A DNA stretch of 64,000 nt from VXLM01 sp034421575 (lineage in GTDB: Bacteria > Chloroflexota > Dehalococcoidia > Lucifugimonadales > VXLM01). Position numbers and translations under genes: made by a program. The notes under the pieces are model-generated. The model had not been told where the DNA came from, did no database searches, and saw only the letters and a list, made by a program, of their open reading frames with translations. The stretch covers positions 1-64,000 of the forward strand of contig DAOUKG010000028.1 in NCBI GenBank assembly GCA_034421575.1, in the 5' to 3' direction. Below are positions 59,201 to 64,000 of this stretch, one piece after another (positions within the stretch are counted from its first letter, which is position 1; every line of letters begins with the position of its first letter).

Positions 59201-59866
59201 TTCGAGATCGGTTCCGGCCAGACAGTGGCCATCGTGGGCCGTTCGGGCGCGGGCAAGACGACGAGCGCCTATCTGATGATGCGGTTCTGGGACCCTGCAG
59301 AGGGCAGGATTACCCTAGAAGACCAACGCTTGGACGACTTCCGGCTGGATGATCTTCGCGGTCGTATGGCGCTCGTGGCGCAGGACACGTACCTGTTCAA
59401 TGACACGATACGCGAGAACATACGGCTTGGGAGGCAAGACGCCACCAATCTTGAGGTTGAAGATGCCGCGAGCCAGGCAAATGCCGCTGAGTTCATCGAG
59501 TCATTCCCGGAAGGTTACGACACCCGGGTCGGAGAGAGGGGAATGCAGCTTTCAGGCGGGCAGAGGCAGCGGATTGCAATTGCCCGGGCGATTCTTAAGA
59601 ACGCGCCGGTGCTGATCCTGGATGAGGCGACATCGCATCTCGACGCCATCAGTGAGTCAACAGTGCGAGACGCGCTCTCACGACTCATGGAAGGAAGGAC
59701 GACCATCGTAATCGCGCACAGGCTATCGACGATTCGTGACGCAGACAAGATCGTGGTGCTCGATGAAGGCAGGGTTGTTGAGCAGGGCAAGCACCATGAA
59801 CTACTCGACCGCGGTGGGTTGTATGCCCAGCTCGTGTCCGCTCAGGTCTTGGGCAAAAGGTCGTGA
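56240..59866 (+). CDS. Fused CydDC-like ABC exporter
   Basis: A 1208-residue single-chain full exporter, TMD-NBD-TMD-NBD. NBD1: Walker A 'GASGAGKST', signature 'LSGGQRQRVAIARALL', Walker B end 'LLLDEALSSVD'. NBD2: 'GRSGAGKTT', 'LSGGQRQRIAIARAIL', 'LILDEATSHLD', both complete. The first membrane half has 'YLSQILVSALAPLAIFAFMV' and 'FLDSVQGLSTLKAFGQSR', recalling CydD; the second has 'RLLAKMRIDLYNKLEPLAPA' and 'RRSGDIVSVVGGDVETVEYF', recalling CydC. CydDC exports thiols needed for cytochrome assembly. No cytochrome bd genes are in the window, so the substrate is inferred. The halves are joined by ~60 flexible residues. Confidence 0.88.
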   Translation: MYFDLRLFGLTRGVRLRILFAAALGLIAVGAGVTRLAISGVVIYRVLAGQASFSELILSLLAISALIGARSLFQYWQNAVSHHTANIVKIGLRRDVYAHALDLGPGYFDRNRTGDVVLTLVEGIERLETFFGQYLSQILVSALAPLAIFAFMVTLDPYIALIFLVFAFLTLAVPAMFYRWNRDSSFGRRKAYGELGADFLDSVQGLSTLKAFGQSRSRGRAMAERAHRLYRSTMGVVAANSATSGASIFFMATGAAVALAVGAVRVSNGEMELRPLLIVLMLGVEIFRPMRELTNLYHQGMAVLSSAQSVFQIMDERVPVRDPVQIADRDTPQVRPTVSFDGVTFGYEGGQRPALRDVSFKLREGETLGVVGASGAGKSTLVWLMYRFYDPQDGSIRLDGHDLRELPLRAIRENISVVTQDTYLFHGTVADNLRFGKPDATQTELEEAARAANAHEFILHLPHGYDTVVGERAVRLSGGQRQRVAIARALLKDAPILLLDEALSSVDAENESAIQSALDRLMENRTTLVIAHRLSSVIDADRILVLDEGRVAEVGTHSELIAADGTYAGLMRQQTQSEIADATPAAVESSRTRVAADNAPDLSHLSSGHGHHPPAASDREEETGEVTVRSLMVWVRLFGLVRPVKFQFLLTLALGMLHHGSVIVLGAFSALLVGAVFRDEPITTLLVLVCVFAPLSALLFYAESWQAHDMAFRLLAKMRIDLYNKLEPLAPAYMVRRRSGDIVSVVGGDVETVEYFFGHAISPMIVAVLIPGGLLVALAFVAWPVAVVLAPFLVAVAVSPFFANTRIERLGDEIRGRMGDIHAFMVDSIQGMREISAFGRGPDRNEELRQKGWTYAGHLVRFQKSQALQIGFMEAMMGLGGLAVLTVGAWLVYDGQVAREHLPLVSVLALAAFSPVMELARTMKQMMETLASSRRILAIHDEGVPVLDGPGVEGDGERNFQSTPSIAFQDVAFAYSEGDPQALADVSFEIGSGQTVAIVGRSGAGKTTSAYLMMRFWDPAEGRITLEDQRLDDFRLDDLRGRMALVAQDTYLFNDTIRENIRLGRQDATNLEVEDAASQANAAEFIESFPEGYDTRVGERGMQLSGGQRQRIAIARAILKNAPVLILDEATSHLDAISESTVRDALSRLMEGRTTIVIAHRLSTIRDADKIVVLDEGRVVEQGKHHELLDRGGLYAQLVSAQVLGKRS

Positions 59867-59909
59867 GCCTTATTCGGAACTTATGACAGGCATTCGTCGG
59901 CGTGAGGCA

Positions 59910-60560
59910 TTAGCGGTCGGTGACGAGATCGCCCAAGTGTCCGACATCGCCGATTTTCCTGAGCACGGAGTAACGAGGCGCTCCACCGGGAACGCGACCC
60001 TGCGGCCAGACCTCTATCTGGGTGAACGAGGCGTTTTGTAGCTCTGCAAACTCGTACTGCCACAGAAGTCGTTGGTCTGCGCCAAGCGACCACCGGACCG
60101 CCATCTCGATTGTACCGGCATGACTGATCACGATTACTCGCTGTCCGGGATGGCGATCCACAACCTCTTCGTGGAACGAATACACTCTCGAGGCGAACTG
60201 GGCCAGGGTCTCGCCATCGGCTCCGGCGTGGTCCGGAAGCCAGTAATACAGGTCGGGGCGCTGGTTGGACGGCGTCGCGAGGCCCATGTCCACGTCGAAC
60301 TCGGCTAGTCTCTCGTCTATCAGGACCTCCAAGCCCAGTTGCTCGGCGACCGCTGACGCCGTCTCCAAAGCACGAGGGAGGTTGCTGGAGTAGATAGCAT
60401 CCACGGCAGGCCCCGAGGCGAGGCAGGCGGCCGCAGCGGCCGCTTGGCGGCGTCCCAGTTCGCTCAACGGGGCGTCGTGGCCGTAAAACCCGGAGGGGCC
60501 GGGTTGTGCCTGGCCATGGCGGAAAAGTATCAGCGCGGTCGCCTCAAGTTTTTGCTGCAC
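59910..60560 (-). CDS. Histidine phosphatase-family protein
   Basis: A 216-residue phosphoglycerate-mutase-like phosphatase. 'LILFRHGQAQPGPSGFYGHD' holds the catalytic His, 'IYSSNLPRALETA' the second Arg, and 'RVIVISHAGTIEM' the second His. Typical of broad small-molecule phosphatases. GTG start with 'agga' upstream. It ends 43 bp past the converging ABC exporter. No pathway context. Confidence 0.88.
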   Translation of the reverse strand: MQQKLEATALILFRHGQAQPGPSGFYGHDAPLSELGRRQAAAAAACLASGPAVDAIYSSNLPRALETASAVAEQLGLEVLIDERLAEFDVDMGLATPSNQRPDLYYWLPDHAGADGETLAQFASRVYSFHEEVVDRHPGQRVIVISHAGTIEMAVRWSLGADQRLLWQYEFAELQNASFTQIEVWPQGRVPGGAPRYSVLRKIGDVGHLGDLVTDR

Positions 60561-60695
60561 ATCAATGTCCTAATTGGGCGGATTGGAACAGTCCGGCCCT
60601 TGCGTCCGTCTTCCCACTCACCCTTCGACAGGCTCAGGGTGTACGGGTATCACTGATGGGACGATTGCGGTCACTGAAACAAGATTGGCGTCCGA

Positions 60696-61229
60696 CTACG
60701 TGCCGGGTGCGGGACATCCGATGGCGGGATCGCAGTCGGCCTCCGTCTCGGGGCGAGGTTCGTCAATGAGACGGGCGAGGATGGCGCCGACGGCGAGGTC
60801 GTCGATCTGGCCAAACGCGTTGACGCGGAGACGTCCGGCGCGGTCGACTACCACGAGGCTGGGAGTGCCGCGCAACTGGTACCTTCCCATGGTTATGGGC
60901 AGTGATATTCCGGGCTCGTGGGCGTCGACGCCGACCGGGAACGTAATGCGGTACTCGTGCAGGAATGCTTCGAGGGACACTGGGGTCATGGCCTCATGGT
61001 GTTCAAACACGGTGTGAAGGCCGAGCACTGTGAGGTCGTCGCCAAAGGCTTGCTGAATGCGCTTGGCCTGCGGCAACCCGTGGGAGACGCAGCCCGGGCA
61101 GAGCATCTGAAAGGCCTCGATGACCACTACCTCGCCCTTGAGACCGGCTAGAGTTGGACTGTCGTCAGTGTTGAACCAGAGGGTGACTGCGAGTTCGGGA
61201 GCCGTGGGATAGGTCGTTTGAGTAGTCAA
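60696..61229 (-). CDS. Thioredoxin-fold redoxin (TlpA-like, cytosolic)
   Basis: A 177-residue thioredoxin-like protein with a CxxC active site in 'FQMLCPGCVSHGLPQ', cis-Pro loop 'RGTPSLVVVDRAGRLR' and a C-terminal 'CDPAIGCPAPGT' carrying two more cysteines. No signal peptide, so cytosolic rather than periplasmic TlpA. It probably reduces a protein disulfide or peroxide. Start TTG with 'aagga' upstream. Confidence 0.85.
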   Translation of the reverse strand: MTTQTTYPTAPELAVTLWFNTDDSPTLAGLKGEVVVIEAFQMLCPGCVSHGLPQAKRIQQAFGDDLTVLGLHTVFEHHEAMTPVSLEAFLHEYRITFPVGVDAHEPGISLPITMGRYQLRGTPSLVVVDRAGRLRVNAFGQIDDLAVGAILARLIDEPRPETEADCDPAIGCPAPGT

Positions 61230-61641
61230 GAGTGGCTAGGTCCTTGTCGATCCCCATGTAGGGGGAATTTATTGAGCCGCCGTGGCGACGGCGGACCAAG
61301 CTTTGCTGAGGAAGAGTATATTCGATACGCAAGTTGCCGTTCAATTGAATCGCACTCGGTGGGTGTGTGCTTTGCCGCGTCCTAGAGTATCGCTCGGTGG
61401 ATTCGAGGCTGGCAGCAGGAGGCCATGGGTTCGCAATGAGGGTATCCAATGAAGGAACCGGAGGCGTTCGTGGCGACCTTATGTTATTGATGAACCATTG
61501 TCGGACCCTTCGACAGGCTCAGGGTGAACGGAAGTATCTTGGACGAAATGAGAGAGGTGATTCGGACGCTGTGCAAAGCAGAATTCGTCCCCGACGTGCT
61601 GTGGTACATTATTCGACCGGTATTCATAGGAGGCCATTGCA
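61230..61641. other. Divergent gap
   Basis: No gene. An inverted repeat 'ccgccgt-ggcg-acggcgg' (61277-61294) lies upstream of the redoxin gene without a T-run, and a 'cttcgacaggctcagggtg' repeat is at about 61509-61527. The end carries the 'aggagg' site of the aminotransferase. Confidence 0.55.
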
Positions 61642-62838
61642 ATGAACGAACCACAATTGGACTTTGGGCCGCTCAGGTCAAAGACGGCGCCGGAGCCCAC
61701 TCCCCTTCCCGGAGCCAAGAAACCACTCCCAAAATACCCGTTCGTTATGTCCTATCCGGACCCGGCGAACCTGCCGATCATGGAGGCGCACGCCGCGATG
61801 GGAGAGGTCTTGGCCGAGGTCGGCTCGACGGAGTCCGTCTACCCTGATACGCAGGGTTACCCGCCCCTGAGGGAGTTCATCGCCCAGCGTCTCGGGGAGA
61901 GGCGCGATTTTTCGGTGGATCCAGACGACATCCTCCTCACGGAGGGATCCGGTCAGGCCATCCACTTTGTCGCGGAGGCGCTCGTCGATCCGGGCGATGT
62001 CGTCATTGTCGATGACTTCGTCTACGGGGGGACCCTGTGGTCTTTGAGGAGGTTCGGTGCGGACATCAGAGGGGTCGCCAGTGATGACGACGGGATGGTC
62101 CCAGACGCCCTTGAAGAGACGATAGACCAGGCCGTCAAGGAGGGGAAGCGGCCCAAGATGATCTATCTGATTCCCACATTTCAGAATCCCCAAACATGGA
62201 CAATGCCGGTCGAGCGTCGACGGGAGATCGTCGAGGTCGCAACGAGGCATGGCGTGCCGATACTCGAAGACGACGGCATCGCGGAGTTCCGTTTCGAAGG
62301 CGACCACGTGCCGGCGGTCGCTGCGGTCGATGACTCCGGAGTGGTGATCCACACGGGAACATTCAGCAAGATCGTAGTCCCGGGTATGCGGATCGGATAT
62401 CTCATAGCCCAGCGACACTTTCTCGAGGCGGTCATGCCTATCAAGGGGTCACGGGGCGTAACGCAGTTCGGCGCGCTGGCCGTCCACCGGTTCGCCACGA
62501 CAAGGCTGGACGACCACATGGAAAGACTGAATGGCGTGCTCCGGTCGAGGCGTGACGCGATGTTTGCATCTCTGGCGGAGAACTTCGGCACTACGGCTAC
62601 GTGGGGTACGCCGGAGGGCGGGCTCTACACGTGGCTCACGATGCCGGAGGACGTTGACCTTGTCGACGTTGCGGGAGCCGCTGTCGAGCGCGGCGTCACC
62701 TATGACCTGGGCACGAACTTCGCAACAGGCGACGATCCTGGACGCAACAAGGCGCGCCTGTGCTTCAGCTTCAACACCGAAGAGGAGATCCGTGAGGGCA
62801 TCGCACTCCTCGCCGACGCCGTCTCCGAGGCCGGGTGA
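61642..62838 (+). CDS. PLP-dependent aminotransferase (fold type I, MocR/2-aminoadipate type)
   Basis: A 398-residue class I/II aminotransferase. 'ESVYPDTQGYPPLREFIAQRL' is the GntR/MocR-aminotransferase hallmark. 'DDILLTEGSGQAIHFVAEAL' and 'PILEDDGIAEFRF' supply the PLP-ring Asp, and the Schiff-base Lys is in 'HTGTFSKIVVPGMRIGYL'. No N-terminal winged-helix domain, so it is the enzyme form such as 2-aminoadipate or aromatic aminotransferases. Amino-acid substrate unknown. 'aggagg' site 7 bp upstream of the ATG. Confidence 0.93.
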   Translation: MNEPQLDFGPLRSKTAPEPTPLPGAKKPLPKYPFVMSYPDPANLPIMEAHAAMGEVLAEVGSTESVYPDTQGYPPLREFIAQRLGERRDFSVDPDDILLTEGSGQAIHFVAEALVDPGDVVIVDDFVYGGTLWSLRRFGADIRGVASDDDGMVPDALEETIDQAVKEGKRPKMIYLIPTFQNPQTWTMPVERRREIVEVATRHGVPILEDDGIAEFRFEGDHVPAVAAVDDSGVVIHTGTFSKIVVPGMRIGYLIAQRHFLEAVMPIKGSRGVTQFGALAVHRFATTRLDDHMERLNGVLRSRRDAMFASLAENFGTTATWGTPEGGLYTWLTMPEDVDLVDVAGAAVERGVTYDLGTNFATGDDPGRNKARLCFSFNTEEEIREGIALLADAVSEAG

Positions 62839-63477
62839 TCGGATGGGATGACGGTTGGTTTCCTGTTCTTGCTGCGCAATATGGCGAGAAACTTGCCATT
62901 GCAAGATGGCTTTTGCTTCCAGGGACTGGCCTCATGGACCGGTTCGAATGCAGAAGCGCGGGTCAGCATGAGCGGCAGGATGTTTTGTCTCGGTCATTGC
63001 GTCGTGGACTCTACGTCTAGGGAACTTACAGCGTCTCGATATGGCAAGGTCGGCTGTGGGGACGACCCATGTTCAAGTCAGATTCAGCTGGGAGAAACCG
63101 AATCACGATTCCAGTCGTCATTCGAGAACTGCTGTGACTGAGATTTCCACATTTCCTAACCACGTTTACGAAAAACTGGTTTGACTAACTCTCAATACCT
63201 CTCTATGGTGTCAAATGCACCGGTTCAAAGGACATCTACGGGTCGCAATCTTCAAATCGGGGATTTCTGCCCAGGGCTTCACCTGGACCGAAGAGCAATT
63301 GCAAGGTCGCGGCGGCGAAAACCGCTAGATCATTTCAAGCGTATTGATGAGTGACGGGGCCTGGGATCGGACTGCAGAGACCGACCCAAGGGGTCTCGTT
63401 CCTTTGAGGTTTTACCGCACCCACGCCACGCAGAACGGCTAACAAATGCCCACAGGCGGCAGTACGCAGGCCCATTC
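62839..63477. other. Gap before the right-edge secreted protein
   Basis: No credible gene. A promoter-like pair 'ttgact' (63181) and 'tatggt' (63204) with a 17-bp spacer reads toward the downstream gene, 270 bp away. No dispersed repeats of the kinds found elsewhere were noticed here. Confidence 0.5.
63181..63209 (+). promoter_or_regulatory. Promoter candidate upstream of the right-edge gene
   Basis: -35 'ttgact' and -10 'tatggt' 17 bp apart. The -10 is weak and the leader would be long (~270 nt), so confidence is low. Confidence 0.3.
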
Positions 63478-64000
63478 ATGCTAATTCGCAGAGGGCGAGA
63501 TAATGGCGGCAATTGCCGCCGTGGAATCTCTTTGGCTGCTCTGGCCGTCTTGACGGCATTGGCCGGCGTTCTCCTGACGAGTGTTGAATCGGCGTCCGCG
63601 TCGGACCCGCCGGAACCCGAATTCGCGACGGAATCAACATACCTCTCGGGCGAGTCGCCACCTCCCAACGTGACCACGGATGTCCAGGACCTCAGGGAAC
63701 GGGTCCCTCCCTCGCTATTTCCCGAGATTACCGAGACTCTCCAACTCAAGGGCGCGATTGAAGTCTACGGCGCCGAGCAGGACCTATCGGGAGAGCAGGA
63801 ATATAGCTTTGATAACCCCGTTCACTCTCTGGGCGCGAAGCTCGGACCAGGCGGCGTGAGCATCTCCTCGGATGATGAGATTGAATGGACTTGGAATATT
63901 GGATTCGAGGAGTACGGAAGAGGCACCTCATTCAACACTGTTCCCGATCCCAGCATCACGGCCGCAGGCAGTCGAGTTGAGTATCAGTACCCCGAAAGAA
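63478..64000 (+). CDS. Secreted protein, N-terminal part (cut by window edge)
   Basis: An open frame of 174 residues continuing past the window. The start 'MLIRRGRDNGGNCRRG' is basic, followed by a hydrophobic 'ISLAALAVLTALAGVLL' segment and a likely cleavage after 'SVESASA', a standard signal peptide. The mature part is acidic and rich in Ser/Pro/Glu ('SDPPEPEFATEST'), then 'ITETLQLKGAIEVYGAEQDL', with no recognised domain. No strong ribosome site. It could be the head of a large surface or cell-wall protein. Family unknown. Confidence 0.65.
   Translation, partial: MLIRRGRDNGGNCRRGISLAALAVLTALAGVLLTSVESASASDPPEPEFATESTYLSGESPPPNVTTDVQDLRERVPPSLFPEITETLQLKGAIEVYGAEQDLSGEQEYSFDNPVHSLGAKLGPGGVSISSDDEIEWTWNIGFEEYGRGTSFNTVPDPSITAAGSRVEYQYPER

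Noticed and set aside
62848..63141. 97-residue plus-strand frame after the aminotransferase
   Set aside because: No ribosome site, unusual Cys/Ser-rich composition and no recognisable family. Probably chance.

Overview
The window looks like a chromosomal segment of a free-living, probably marine bacterium of the Chloroflexota (SAR202 / Dehalococcoidia-like). This placement is an inference from gene content: nickel superoxide dismutase, a phytanoyl-CoA dioxygenase-like enzyme, amidohydrolase and xylose-isomerase-like TIM barrels, a PYROXD2-like flavoprotein and an actinobacterial-type inositol-phosphate synthase. Intergenic spaces are full of short palindromic repeats. No rRNA, tRNA or CRISPR array was recognised.

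Layout. 1-1448 is a repeat-filled gap. 1449-12560 holds housekeeping and repair genes: ruvB, a GNAT enzyme, aroC with a coupled methyltransferase, a PhyH-like oxygenase, a DinB-fold protein, a Zn/DUF2325-like protein, sodN, a Nudix hydrolase, trmI, a sialidase-like protein and DNA polymerase IV. 12866-19031 holds a SulP anion transporter, a frameshifted PIN toxin with a 56-residue partner, and nuoABCDH. 19170-22144 is a tandem array of five zinc-ribbon/DUF4870-like membrane paralogues. 22157-27300 holds a HypE-like protein, msrA, an IS110 element with a likely bridge-RNA region, an orphan NHLP-type RiPP precursor, a broken adhesin-repeat remnant and a SixA-like phosphatase. 27301-27777 is a repeat array with a 75-bp tandem unit.

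27778-37372 holds small-molecule catabolism (amidohydrolase, TIM barrel, EamA transporter, PYROXD2-like oxidoreductase, GH-like protein), followed by ino1, a GT4 glycosyltransferase and a CDP-alcohol phosphatidyltransferase. These last three form a coherent inositol-phospholipid route. 37381-40183 holds hicAB, an orphan DUF433 gene, a haloacid-dehalogenase-like gene and a YdeI-like gene. 40534-45857 holds a lipoprotein and a 1336-residue secreted protein made of plant-type leucine-rich repeats. 46474-54919 runs from one toxin-antitoxin pair to another, with a sugar/hydroxyacid catabolic set between them (2-hydroxyacid dehydrogenase, FGGY kinase, class II aldolase, epimerase, SGNH hydrolase, and an M19 dipeptidase homologue lacking its metal ligands). 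55076-64000 holds a second TIM barrel, a CydDC-like fused ABC exporter, a phosphoglycerate-mutase-like phosphatase, a thioredoxin-fold protein, an aminotransferase, and a secreted protein cut by the window edge.

The most unusual features are: a ~25-bp mini-palindrome nested inside three different repeat families; a second family of elements with helically phased 10-bp units; the five-member membrane array; the orphan NHLP peptide; and the three-module plant-type LRR protein.
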